Source: Lineus longissimus
Taxonomy: Eukaryota > Nemertea > Pilidiophora > Heteronemertea > Lineidae
Assembly: GCF_910592395.1 (NCBI RefSeq)
Contig: NC_088309.1
Coordinates: 3,412,501-3,476,500, forward strand
Direction: 5' to 3'
DNA: 64,000 bases
Position 1 is the first letter of the stretch, and each line of letters opens with the position of its first letter. Positions 51,401 through 64,000 of this stretch are shown here, one piece after another. The notes under the pieces were generated by a model. It saw nothing but the letters and a program-made list of their open reading frames with translations. It made no database searches and was not told the DNA's origin. Position numbers and translations under genes: made by a program.

Positions 51401-52901
51401 CAAGTGGTTCATGGAACCAATATAGCCTATCAAGTAGCCATTCAGAGCCCTGTTTGTGTAATATGCCCCTTATCATTTATGTAGCAGCTAAATATGATCT
51501 GCCTGTCATATCATATGGACCCCCTTTGATAGCTCTGCCTGATTGATATTGGCATATTGGTAAAGAGAAATTGGAGCTGGATATTCACCCTGATTTGATT
51601 TCTATCACCCTTGATCAATATAATATGATAAAGATATCGTATTTATTTGTCTCGAGCTCCTCGGTATAACATGGATTGTAGGGTTTTGTCTCTTTCTCAT
51701 CAAGCCCATCCAGTGTTTGCTGTGATGGGGATGAGCATTCTTACCTGCAACGAATTTAGTCACAACATCCTGTGTATTCTATTTTTCATCAATTTACATG
51801 CGGCAGTTCTACTGAACAAGTCCAGTGTGACCATTCTGCCATGATTTCCTGTATAATTGCATTGTTCTCTTCTTTGAAAGTGGGTTACTGGGTCATTTTG
51901 GGGTGAAAACATTATATTTAATTGTCTGCATGACCAGTTGATATCAAGCTAGCAATGTTAATGGCAATATTTAAAGGGCATTACTACCAAGTTGTCGGCT
52001 GCCCAGTCACCTTCCACTATATGGTAAGCACATTCCATCATCAGAGTACATATTTTAAATTGAAAAGATACTAAATCTGACTGAATTATCACGCTGTTCC
52101 AATTTTAATCCCAACTGCATGGACTGAAGTTAGCCCTCCGTGCAACGATCATCTTTGTACTGATCAATGCATTACAATTACTAAATTACATGCATTAGGG
52201 ACACGCCGCAGAGAGGAGTTGAAAGAAATTTGAGAAAAGTCACTTTCAGAATGCAACATGGAAAAGCAGCAGTTTGAGGAGCACTGTAAAAAGCAGCAAT
52301 ATCTTGCAGAGGGTATAAAGTGGGTTTGAAAAACTGTTACTCATGATGGCACTGATGATAAAGACACCACCTACATGTATGTTGCGAGTTTATCGAAGTG
52401 TTTTTGTATGATTCACTGGCTGTGGATTTTATGATTATGAAGCTAACCTCCATTAAAACATGTTTCTTTTCCAGTGGGACTTGTTCTGTTTGAATATTAT
52501 TCTCACCAACGAATTAATTGTGCATGAAATGCCAGATGAGACAATATTCTAAAGGAGAAAAACAAGTCTTTTGAATCAATAAACCATGTATAATGTTTGG
52601 TAGAATCTGTATGTGGTTGAATTTTGTGTGAGAAGCGGGTTTGACTTTCTTAAAAAAAGAGTCTGACAGCGCCACAGCCATGTGTTTGTCAGTCCTGGAT
52701 TTGAATTGAATATTATGAAAAGAAAATGAATTAATAATCTTAAAGGTCAGCCTGGTCAGCCACGTAATACCACAAAGACATGCAGTGATGCTGCATGGTT
52801 ACAATTAGGGATTAGTCATCATCTCCTCAGTAACATTTTATACTTTGGGGAAAAAAGCTATAGTCTTCCATTCCACTTGTCTGCTTTGATTAATGGTGCA
52901 G
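48441..52901. other. Non-coding stretch, possible cis-regulatory DNA
   Basis: No coding exon is supportable. Parts (for example 49130-49400 and 49890-50350) have balanced composition, GATTA/TAAT-type words and no repeats, which is compatible with enhancers. This cannot be shown without conservation data. Confidence 0.4.
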
Positions 52902-55900
52902 TCCATCATCGCATTTTGTGGTGAGCAACACTTGGGGCCAATTTATGCCGAAGAGAGATGAGTGGGATTAGTCCAGAATCTTGGAAGTCACTTCAATGGT
53001 CTGCATCTATTGTTTGAGAGAAATAGCTTTCGACTTGGTTTGTTTTCATGAGGAGATTGATGGAGAAGTGCATTCTCTATTACAGTAAGCAGCTAACCCT
53101 GCGCTTTTTCTCTGCTCAACACCAGTTGTGGAAGCGGAGTGAAAGAAAGTTGTCTGCCTCTATGATCAAGAGGTTGTGGGTTAGGCTGCTGGCTGAGTCA
53201 CTGCTAGGTTCTACTACTGGTCAGGTTCTAGACACTTTGTAGCAGCCCTTTGAAACCATTTTAAAAAGTTGAAAGAGACTGGGATGATAATAATCCAAAG
53301 AGTCACTTTTTACCACTGTTGAAACAATGATCACAGAAGAAATCCAATTAATGAGGCTCTATCACCCAGACTCCATTATTGCCCTTGGGTACCAATTACC
53401 AAGAAACATGAATGGTAGAAAGTCATGTTTGCCTTGCCTTGTTGAAGCAGCAGTGTCAGCGCTGGTGCAAACAAACGCTGTGAGGGCAGGTTTACACAAC
53501 ATGATGAAACTAGCAAATGTTTTTAGAAGCTGTTGTGGAAAGCGGTATGCAGAGTTAGAACACTGGTACAAAGGGTTGTCTTCCAGGAATGTGTCAGGTT
53601 GTGGCAATATATGCTTGTCGATGTTTAGAATTGAAAGTTTCTGTGATTGGCAAAGTCATATATAGCCCAATAGAACACTTGTTTGCCTGTAGGATGCAGT
53701 CTCAATATGATTGAAAAACGTTTCTAATCGATTTTATTACGTGAATCCTCTTATGCTATTTCTGGAAGCAGCGGCTTTCATCTTTAATGAAAGAGGGATG
53801 ATTTTGTTATCAAAAGATTATTGTCTGCACGACAACCCTTGTGATGAACGATTTAATATCTGCTATATTTATGATTATAATTTGATCCATGTAAGGTCAT
53901 GAGGAACTGGATCATGTTATTCTGCTACAGACTATGATTCTCAATATAACTTGTATGAGACATACGCTTATTGATAAAAGGGCCGGGATAATAGCATTAT
54001 CTATCAGTAAAACAAAAAAAGATGCGCCGGTCTGGCTGTGTTTGAATCAGAAGTATCCCCATTTAGATTAGGTCCGAATTGATTCACCAGGGGGCATCTG
54101 TCTCTCCAAACATGCAGTGACATCATCATGTCAGCTTTGCCGACAATGCAACAGTTTTCTCTTTATAGTCACCATATCGTTTTTAAGCATCGAAATGATG
54201 CATTGATTCTGTCATTTAGTTGCCATGTTTTGCTTCGAGGATCATCTTTGACATAAACTGGTCGGTTGATAGCAACCTTTGCTGATCTGGTGGAAATTTG
54301 AATAAAATATTGACTGCGAACAGTTACATGATAATCTTAGATATTAGCTATTCAGTGATAACTAATCCTAGCAGCATTCAAGCAGCTAGTGGTCCACTCA
54401 TTACTACCTAGCTGTTGGAGAGTAGCTTGTTAGTATGCGGCTATGTCATCTATCATGTCGAAAAAGTGCATGGAAACTCTGAATTAGCAGTTGGTGCGGA
54501 GTGAGGTAACGAGTCAGTTTGCAGAGGGAAAAAACACAAATAAAAACCTCAGCTAAAGATGAGATTAGTGATATATGAATAGAAACTCTACTAATAGTCA
54601 CTTCATTTCCTGGCACACCAGTATGGTTGCCCAGTGTCATGACATCTTCGTCACTCTAGACATGGACTGAGCCAACACAAGGCAACAAGCGTGGGTTATC
54701 TCGATGTCAGTTTCGATTGAGAAATCACTCTTGTACGCACATCACACTTTGGTGTTGGCTGCTCCTATCGTGGAGCCAACACCGCCTTTGTTCTGTTGAT
54801 GATGTTGGCAAAAGTAAAGGAAGTGAAGTAGGTTGTTCTAAGCCTCCCTGTTGTGTGAATGCCAGAGTGAAGGAGGTTGTTGTTGCTTGTGCTCTCGTCG
54901 CATCAGCTTGGCACATTAGTTTTGCCAAGTTTTTATCAAACGATTTAAAACAGTAGGAATCTTGATTAGACTTTGCCTTTATGATGTTTCTCATTTGGCA
55001 AAACAAGCAATTCAGAACTTTCTCGAAGCAGATTGCCTCTTACTGTACCATCTGTTAAAATGTTACATCATGAAGTATGTAGCATTGCCTGGATGTTGTT
55101 GCCCCAAGAAACACCAATAACCATGGTAATATAGCGGTGGTGTTGATTCTGGAGACATGCAGACGGAAGCCAAGTGTTATTGTGCTGATGGAAAGGCCAC
55201 AGGATGCTGGAGGAATAAATGAAAATGGTCTGTTCTTTCTATTGTTGGGCATGTTTTATATGCCCAGATTGTTCCAAGCGAGAAGAAGAGTAGAATACAG
55301 GACCGAGGTGAGTTAGCTGTGACTATTCATTGGAAAAGGATACATGTACTGGTATTCAAATTAGCACTTTCTTCAGGAGTCTGAAACGGTGGTATAAATA
55401 TTCTATTAGTTTCTTCTTGACGTTTATCCATGTCTTTTTTATCAGGTTAGCCAACACCAAAAGGGTAGAGGTGAAATCCTCAATCCACTGGAGTGCTTTC
55501 TACTTCAGGAAAACTGCACTTATTGGCTGAAGCGTGTATTTGGAAATTCTGATTACCTGCTCGCATGGTGTTCGGCAGAAACATCATAAGAAGACGCCAA
55601 CCGTGCTAGGGGGGTATTTTGAATGTACCAAATACTTGTTGGGATGAGCACAGTTTTTTCACAGCAGGAAGTGCCCTAGAGAAACGGGGCTTATCCAATG
55701 TGCCTTTCCAGGTGATTACGGTAACCCTTGTCTTTTTATCTCCACTCTCTATCTTATATGGTTCCTGCAATTTAGCAGAGTATTCAGTGTTTGCAATCAA
55801 TTCAATAGAGTGAATGATCTTCGTCTGACATGGCAATATCCTGTTCTGAAACAACTCGGATAATAAAAAGCTTTGGAAAAAATGTGGTATTATTATGATA

Positions 55901-56684
55901 TGAATAGTATTTCTTATTTATGGTGGGTTCTGAGAATTGAATGCAAAATTACTAACAGGTACTGGATCTCTTTGAATCATTGATGCTTGCAAGCAACCAC
56001 GTTGTCTGCGATGTCGGAAGGTGACTTAAAACTACTTAAAATTCTAGTCATATGACCGATCATCAACTCTCAGACATCGTTAGAGAAGAGGTTAAAACGG
56101 TGTACGGCTGTATGGTGTTGTGGCTGCTATTGAAGTGTGTTGGGTGGCAAGGCGGGGAGATAAAAACCCCTCTCCAGTGACAGGGTTTTACATGTAATCT
56201 GAAGAAAATGCCTAATAAGGTGCTGTCTGCACCCATCTCTTCAGTTGATTCAATGCCAAGAGCTTGTGGTATCTCTAAAACGCTGTGCTTTGAACCGGTC
56301 TCAACCAGTAGAGCTGGTGCCCCTAGAGGCTGCTGTCAACCACATGTATGATCTGTCATTCCTTCTGATCAATACAGTATTTCACTTCACTGTTTGTAAA
56401 TACAGTATAAGTTGGCAGACGGATGTTTGGGATGTTGATATTATCGGCTACATCCATATCTGATGCATGTTCCGTGTATCTTCGGTCTGCGCTGCATTGG
56501 CCGCTTAGCCACTTGGCTGTAGTTTGGTGGCTGATACATCAGCATATGTCATAGAGCAACCACAGATAAATCTTTTGCTGTTCTTGCCCGATGCCTCTTA
56601 ATTCATGTGATGTGAAGCAGGTGGCCTGTCAACAAGATTTGTTTCTAATGTGAAGAACTCAGCTTTTGAGATTGTTTCGATGAA
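52902..56684 (+). repeat. Tandem segmental duplication, copy 1 (3783 bp)
   Basis: The sequence from 52902 recurs from 56685 with a constant offset of 3783 bases. All compared segments are identical up to a 5-base difference near 55575, where copy 1 has one GCAGA unit and copy 2 has two. The junction shows 2-bp microhomology (TC). The unit holds no recognisable gene; its open frames are short and appear twice only because of the duplication. Confidence 0.97.
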
Positions 56685-59600
56685 TCCATCATCGCATTTT
56701 GTGGTGAGCAACACTTGGGGCCAATTTATGCCGAAGAGAGATGAGTGGGATTAGTCCAGAATCTTGGAAGTCACTTCAATGGTCTGCATCTATTGTTTGA
56801 GAGAAATAGCTTTCGACTTGGTTTGTTTTCATGAGGAGATTGATGGAGAAGTGCATTCTCTATTACAGTAAGCAGCTAACCCTGCGCTTTTTCTCTGCTC
56901 AACACCAGTTGTGGAAGCGGAGTGAAAGAAAGTTGTCTGCCTCTATGATCAAGAGGTTGTGGGTTAGGCTGCTGGCTGAGTCACTGCTAGGTTCTACTAC
57001 TGGTCAGGTTCTAGACACTTTGTAGCAGCCCTTTGAAACCATTTTAAAAAGTTGAAAGAGACTGGGATGATAATAATCCAAAGAGTCACTTTTTACCACT
57101 GTTGAAACAATGATCACAGAAGAAATCCAATTAATGAGGCTCTATCACCCAGACTCCATTATTGCCCTTGGGTACCAATTACCAAGAAACATGAATGGTA
57201 GAAAGTCATGTTTGCCTTGCCTTGTTGAAGCAGCAGTGTCAGCGCTGGTGCAAACAAACGCTGTGAGGGCAGGTTTACACAACATGATGAAACTAGCAAA
57301 TGTTTTTAGAAGCTGTTGTGGAAAGCGGTATGCAGAGTTAGAACACTGGTACAAAGGGTTGTCTTCCAGGAATGTGTCAGGTTGTGGCAATATATGCTTG
57401 TCGATGTTTAGAATTGAAAGTTTCTGTGATTGGCAAAGTCATATATAGCCCAATAGAACACTTGTTTGCCTGTAGGATGCAGTCTCAATATGATTGAAAA
57501 ACGTTTCTAATCGATTTTATTACGTGAATCCTCTTATGCTATTTCTGGAAGCAGCGGCTTTCATCTTTAATGAAAGAGGGATGATTTTGTTATCAAAAGA
57601 TTATTGTCTGCACGACAACCCTTGTGATGAACGATTTAATATCTGCTATATTTATGATTATAATTTGATCCATGTAAGGTCATGAGGAACTGGATCATGT
57701 TATTCTGCTACAGACTATGATTCTCAATATAACTTGTATGAGACATACGCTTATTGATAAAAGGGCCGGGATAATAGCATTATCTATCAGTAAAACAAAA
57801 AAAGATGCGCCGGTCTGGCTGTGTTTGAATCAGAAGTATCCCCATTTAGATTAGGTCCGAATTGATTCACCAGGGGGCATCTGTCTCTCCAAACATGCAG
57901 TGACATCATCATGTCAGCTTTGCCGACAATGCAACAGTTTTCTCTTTATAGTCACCATATCGTTTTTAAGCATCGAAATGATGCATTGATTCTGTCATTT
58001 AGTTGCCATGTTTTGCTTCGAGGATCATCTTTGACATAAACTGGTCGGTTGATAGCAACCTTTGCTGATCTGGTGGAAATTTGAATAAAATATTGACTGC
58101 GAACAGTTACATGATAATCTTAGATATTAGCTATTCAGTGATAACTAATCCTAGCAGCATTCAAGCAGCTAGTGGTCCACTCATTACTACCTAGCTGTTG
58201 GAGAGTAGCTTGTTAGTATGCGGCTATGTCATCTATCATGTCGAAAAAGTGCATGGAAACTCTGAATTAGCAGTTGGTGCGGAGTGAGGTAACGAGTCAG
58301 TTTGCAGAGGGAAAAAACACAAATAAAAACCTCAGCTAAAGATGAGATTAGTGATATATGAATAGAAACTCTACTAATAGTCACTTCATTTCCTGGCACA
58401 CCAGTATGGTTGCCCAGTGTCATGACATCTTCGTCACTCTAGACATGGACTGAGCCAACACAAGGCAACAAGCGTGGGTTATCTCGATGTCAGTTTCGAT
58501 TGAGAAATCACTCTTGTACGCACATCACACTTTGGTGTTGGCTGCTCCTATCGTGGAGCCAACACCGCCTTTGTTCTGTTGATGATGTTGGCAAAAGTAA
58601 AGGAAGTGAAGTAGGTTGTTCTAAGCCTCCCTGTTGTGTGAATGCCAGAGTGAAGGAGGTTGTTGTTGCTTGTGCTCTCGTCGCATCAGCTTGGCACATT
58701 AGTTTTGCCAAGTTTTTATCAAACGATTTAAAACAGTAGGAATCTTGATTAGACTTTGCCTTTATGATGTTTCTCATTTGGCAAAACAAGCAATTCAGAA
58801 CTTTCTCGAAGCAGATTGCCTCTTACTGTACCATCTGTTAAAATGTTACATCATGAAGTATGTAGCATTGCCTGGATGTTGTTGCCCCAAGAAACACCAA
58901 TAACCATGGTAATATAGCGGTGGTGTTGATTCTGGAGACATGCAGACGGAAGCCAAGTGTTATTGTGCTGATGGAAAGGCCACAGGATGCTGGAGGAATA
59001 AATGAAAATGGTCTGTTCTTTCTATTGTTGGGCATGTTTTATATGCCCAGATTGTTCCAAGCGAGAAGAAGAGTAGAATACAGGACCGAGGTGAGTTAGC
59101 TGTGACTATTCATTGGAAAAGGATACATGTACTGGTATTCAAATTAGCACTTTCTTCAGGAGTCTGAAACGGTGGTATAAATATTCTATTAGTTTCTTCT
59201 TGACGTTTATCCATGTCTTTTTTATCAGGTTAGCCAACACCAAAAGGGTAGAGGTGAAATCCTCAATCCACTGGAGTGCTTTCTACTTCAGGAAAACTGC
59301 ACTTATTGGCTGAAGCGTGTATTTGGAAATTCTGATTACCTGCTCGCATGGTGTTCGGCAGAGCAGAAACATCATAAGAAGACGCCAACCGTGCTAGGGG
59401 GGTATTTTGAATGTACCAAATACTTGTTGGGATGAGCACAGTTTTTTCACAGCAGGAAGTGCCCTAGAGAAACGGGGCTTATCCAATGTGCCTTTCCAGG
59501 TGATTACGGTAACCCTTGTCTTTTTATCTCCACTCTCTATCTTATATGGTTCCTGCAATTTAGCAGAGTATTCAGTGTTTGCAATCAATTCAATAGAGTG

Positions 59601-60472
59601 AATGATCTTCGTCTGACATGGCAATATCCTGTTCTGAAACAACTCGGATAATAAAAAGCTTTGGAAAAAATGTGGTATTATTATGATATGAATAGTATTT
59701 CTTATTTATGGTGGGTTCTGAGAATTGAATGCAAAATTACTAACAGGTACTGGATCTCTTTGAATCATTGATGCTTGCAAGCAACCACGTTGTCTGCGAT
59801 GTCGGAAGGTGACTTAAAACTACTTAAAATTCTAGTCATATGACCGATCATCAACTCTCAGACATCGTTAGAGAAGAGGTTAAAACGGTGTACGGCTGTA
59901 TGGTGTTGTGGCTGCTATTGAAGTGTGTTGGGTGGCAAGGCGGGGAGATAAAAACCCCTCTCCAGTGACAGGGTTTTACATGTAATCTGAAGAAAATGCC
60001 TAATAAGGTGCTGTCTGCACCCATCTCTTCAGTTGATTCAATGCCAAGAGCTTGTGGTATCTCTAAAACGCTGTGCTTTGAACCGGTCTCAACCAGTAGA
60101 GCTGGTGCCCCTAGAGGCTGCTGTCAACCACATGTATGATCTGTCATTCCTTCTGATCAATACAGTATTTCACTTCACTGTTTGTAAATACAGTATAAGT
60201 TGGCAGACGGATGTTTGGGATGTTGATATTATCGGCTACATCCATATCTGATGCATGTTCCGTGTATCTTCGGTCTGCGCTGCATTGGCCGCTTAGCCAC
60301 TTGGCTGTAGTTTGGTGGCTGATACATCAGCATATGTCATAGAGCAACCACAGATAAATCTTTTGCTGTTCTTGCCCGATGCCTCTTAATTCATGTGATG
60401 TGAAGCAGGTGGCCTGTCAACAAGATTTGTTTCTAATGTGAAGAACTCAGCTTTTGAGATTGTTTCGATGAA
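56685..60472 (+). repeat. Tandem segmental duplication, copy 2 (about 3788 bp)
   Basis: This directly abuts copy 1 in the same orientation. It carries an extra GCAGA at 59358-59367 and otherwise reads the same, including all open frames. After 60474 the sequences differ: ...gatgaatcttttg here against ...gatgaatccatca at the copy 1/2 junction. Such near-identity means either a very recent duplication or an assembly duplication of two haplotypes. Confidence 0.97.
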
Positions 60473-60556
60473 TCTTTTGATGTTCTTGCATGATGCTTAA
60501 TTCACATGACATGATACAGGTGGCCAGTCCCCAAGATAGGTTTCTAATGTGAAGAG
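60357..60556 (+). repeat. Older degenerate tandem repeat, period 114 bp
   Basis: The block starting aatcttttgctgttcttgc (60357) is followed 114 bases later by aatcttttgatgttcttgc (60471). Similarity continues through ...ggtggcc...caagat...gtttctaatgtgaagag. The first unit is inside duplication copy 2 (its twin in copy 1 starts at 56569); the second unit lies just outside, so the duplication endpoint coincides with the unit boundary. Confidence 0.85.
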
Positions 60557-63500
60557 TTACTGGGACAAGGGCTATTTGCTTGTGAAACAGAACTGAGATC
60601 ATGTGACAGCATTGTTGCTCTAAGAGAGAGACTAATTCTGTTCATTCCCAGTTAGAATGTGAAGTTAACCAAGTTAACATAGCCGGAAGGTTCACGATTG
60701 CCGGGATACTCTTAGCCTCATCAGCTCCCTGGAGATCAACTCCTGATGAAGTGATGGAAGCAGTCGTATCAGTAATGATGGTATCAGCCATTAAAACAAG
60801 ACCTGCATGACGAATGTCGGGATAATACCATTACCATAGCTGAGATCACCGCGGCAAAAACAAATTCATTTCAAAATGAGATGCGACACGAAACAGGTTT
60901 CTGTAATTTCTGCATCGATTGCTGCTTCTCAGTAATTGTTCATCCGGGTAGCCTAGGTTAATTGAAGGTTCCATTCCCATTAGTTCCCTGATATGTTACT
61001 AGAGTACTTTTTTCCAACTCCTGCTCTGTGCTGTTGCGTCGTTGGTTTGACAGTTATTGGAAGTTTCCTTGTAACAGTTGGGTAGTGTGGTTGGAAGATA
61101 AAAATAACAAATAATCTAGGGTTTCTTTCTTGTTAAAAGCTATTAACTTTAAAAGCTAAAAATCTTGATAACATCACGAAAGCTAGTTCAATTTTAGCCC
61201 TGAATAGAGATGTACTGGACTCGAAGCATAGAGATAATTCATCCTTCCATGTCAAATGATATTTTGATGAAATTATCTATTTGGATTCTGGGGAAGCTTG
61301 CTATAATATTCAGCTAATATAAATGGATGCTTTTGTTCAATTTGATAGCCTGTTGCTGATGATAAACAGTGGCTAGTCACAAGAGCTGGATTCACAGATT
61401 AGGGAGATATATGCATACCTAAGTATAAGATAAAATATTCTCAAAAAGCTGCATGTGACCTCTGACCTCTGCAACATATTGATATGTGATCGCTGTCAAC
61501 AGTTGATTTATTGGCTTCATTTCAATTCATCGATTTTCGTTATTCTAAAGAAATGATAGTCATACATGATCTGGCGCTGATGTACCCAAGGTTTCTGCCG
61601 CATCATATGACTGTAAGTGATGCTGTGTTTGCTCTTACTTCAGCTTGGATGTACAGGAACTTGTAAGGAATCTGAATCTAGCCGACAGGTATAAATTGTG
61701 ATGACCTACAGCACTACTTATATGGATGGTGTAATTGAGCCTTGGCAGATATTGAATATGTCACTTCATGTGGCCTGAGGGACTTTGCCAACAGTACAGG
61801 GGAGGGGTTCAGTTGAACTCCCCTAATAGGCCTGGTGAACAGTATATTCAGTGCATCTATACCCACTACAGCAACTCCTTTCAAAACCCGACTTGTAGTT
61901 CTGTAAGTCATAGCAGCTCATTTGTATATCTGTGCACTACACATGTTTATTCATTGACATTGTGACTCAGAAGAAAAATGCACCATTATCTGTTTGGGAC
62001 GGCAATCGAACTGACAGATTCCCATTGTAAGATCGTGTAATACATCAGATGGAATTGCCACATATCAGCCAATGTGTCGCTGGTTAAGACATCAAACATA
62101 GATCAGAAATTGTGCATCATCAATTGCTATCACTTCAGAAATCTTCAAAAGAGGAGCAGCAGTGGTCCAGCGGTAATTTTTGAGTGCCAGTGGGATGTAC
62201 AGCCTTTAAACTCTTCGATATGAGGTAGTAATGAACTTCTGACTGGGAAGTCATGAGTTTGAACCCCTTCCAAGCAGTTTATTTGATTACAAATATTAAT
62301 ATTTCACCAGAAAAGTTGATGATATGACATGGGCACTGGTGGTGTAAACTGTACAATGAATGAAACGAGTTGGCTGAGTCAATGAACTGAGAGGAAATTG
62401 TACAATAAACCAGGCTAATACTTGTCTGGGCCAGACAATAAGCCAGTCTGGAAAATTGATTCGGTTTTGGCTCAAGCGAGAGAGCACATCCAAAGTATAT
62501 TCGAGAGAAATCAATTTTGTTGTTTAATTCACGGATCTACTACTCATGGAGACTATGTGAAAGGCTGTGCCATCATTTGGAGGAGGAGACTGACATTCGA
62601 GCCCAGTGACCGGGTGACTCATTCTTTCAGTGCAGTGTATGAAAATTGAGCCATGTCATCTCTGTATTGAAATAAAGGCATCACATAAACCTGTACGAGC
62701 TAGTGCTTTTCTGTTTTCTGGACAATAACAGGGACCTCATGAAATATTAATAATACACTGAATTGACTGGGCCAACAGATTAGCTCATCCAATTATTGGT
62801 ACAGAAGGTTGATTAGTCAGACCATGGAAACAATGGGTGTTGGATAAGGTCTGCTGAATACTAAGTCATCCCGAAAAATAATCCACATCCTCCCAAACAG
62901 ATATTGATGAAATTCTTGTCATTCTCAATTTTCTAGTAGAATCAACAGATTCTCTAGAAATGTTCTGGTGTGCATCTGGCATTGAACACAAGTTCTTGTG
63001 TAACTGTAGGCTTATCTGACTATAGCTTTTAAATCTGGCTACAGGGTTTCGGAAATACAACTAATTTGTTGTCAGCTGAGTTGTTTATCCTTGGAACACA
63101 TCAGAAAGAAATGAACAATATGTTGCCGGTTGATGTTTGCTTGGTTATTTGCTCCATTGGTCACTAAGTGGTTTGATTGATGAGTGTTATGTAATAGAGT
63201 GTAGTCCGGTAATGAATGAAGCCATCTGTCACTGAAGGGCGATGCAAAATGGAAAACAGCAGTAATTCCATCTATAGTTTAGTTGAAGAACTAAGAGTTG
63301 ATTGCTTTCATTTTAGTTGATACTATGCATCGTCGTTCAGTGTATACAGACCCGCGCTTACAATCTTTTGCTTGGGTAAGATCATGGACACTTTCCAGAA
63401 AATCTCTTGGCACTGCTGTGCTTTTATCAGTATCTTCAAGCTGACAGTGCCAACTGATGATATCCGAATATCCCATCACTATACATGTGCATCCTCTTGC

Positions 63501-64000
63501 AAACAGGCTCTACAACATGCCTCCGTTCTTGTGCATGTTTTTATATGGGAGTTTAGAGATATCAAGTGAAACGGCCTGATATGTCAGGATTTCCGCTCTC
63601 AGTTACTGACAGTAATACTCATTTTCATACATAAACACATGGACTTTTCTAGGAAACTACGCCTAGCCACAGTGCTGCCATCTGTCAGTAGTGACATACA
63701 TTTAAGAGGCTCCAGACGAGCAACATACTACTGTTACCAGATTGCGCTTTGATATGTATGCATACTGAATATAGTGTCTACATATGTAGACTATTGATCT
63801 TGTTGACATGTTGTATGTGTGTGCCTGGGGCTTTGAAAAGGTACATTTAAACATGGAGGTGATGCAATGTTCAGTATACAATTTAGTAAATATAGTGACA
63901 GATGCATGCAGTTTGATTTGCAAAATGGGCTTGTGAACTTTAGTTTGTAATTATGTTCGGGTCAGTGTGTACATTTACCTAAATGGCTTGTATAATATTT
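60557..64000. other. Non-coding stretch to the end of the window
   Basis: No exon with splice or domain support was found. It contains a SINE-like segment at 62160-62268. The remaining frames are short and unrelated to known families. Confidence 0.5.
62160..62268 (+). repeat. tRNA-derived SINE-like segment
   Basis: CAGTGGTCCAGCGGTAA (62160-62176) resembles an A box and GAGTTTGAACCCC (62255-62267) a B box, preceded by an anticodon-arm-like ctgactgggaagtca. The A-B spacing is about 80 bases, longer than in a tRNA, suggesting an insertion in the head of an old SINE. Confidence 0.4.

Noticed and set aside
53048-53665. Open frames that occur twice with identical translations (53048-53665 and 56831-57448), at first sight a duplicated gene pair
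   Set aside because: The identity comes from the 3.78-kb DNA duplication. The frames are short, overlap antisense frames, contain no domain and have no splice structure.
1-64000. CRISPR array, operon, prophage or biosynthetic cluster
   Set aside because: The window is eukaryotic intron-containing DNA; no spaced direct-repeat array or bacterial gene organisation is present.

Overview
The window is nuclear DNA from an animal. Genes are split into many short exons with canonical GT/AG introns, exon density is low, AATAAA signals follow the genes, and no bacterial-style operons occur. Motifs such as ACATGTA and TAGGCCTA recur, a flavour I associate with marine invertebrate genomes (deuterostome or lophotrochozoan). 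I cannot name the species. Most open frames in the window are chance ORFs in non-coding DNA.

Three protein genes can be reconstructed. (1) On the + strand, 17056-20005 holds six exons of a predicted cell-surface immunoglobulin-superfamily protein. It has three Ig-like domains and a C-terminus typical of a GPI-anchor signal. The signal-peptide exon lies upstream and was not found. (2) On the - strand, 32463-29313 holds a complete eight-exon fructosamine/ketosamine-3-kinase (FN3K family, 307 residues). (3) On the + strand, 33402-36608 holds a complete RMND1 gene (mitochondrial DUF155 protein, 418 residues from the chosen start). FN3K and RMND1 are head to head and share a short promoter interval of about 0.6-0.9 kb. 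It contains a CCAAT box and a YY1-like AAGATGGCTGC site.

Layout: 1-17055 non-coding; 17056-20960 IgSF gene; 20961-29067 non-coding with a tRNA-like SINE remnant, an imperfect hairpin and a MITE-like element; 29068-32463 FN3K; 32464-33401 shared promoter and 5' ends; 33402-37130 RMND1; 37671-37830 a striking 48-bp perfect inverted repeat with an extra direct copy; 39139-40740 a cluster of possible orphan or alternative terminal exons; 41000-52901 non-coding with small repeats and a degenerate minisatellite; 52902-60472 a near-perfect 3.78-kb tandem duplication whose breakpoint falls on the boundary of an older 114-bp tandem repeat; 60473-64000 non-coding with a SINE-like piece.

The genes do not form a pathway. 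FN3K repairs early glycation adducts on proteins, RMND1 supports mitochondrial translation, and the IgSF protein probably acts at the cell surface. The main leads are the recent (or artefactual) tandem duplication, the perfect hairpin, the unusual third Ig domain, and possible alternative 5' and 3' exons of RMND1.
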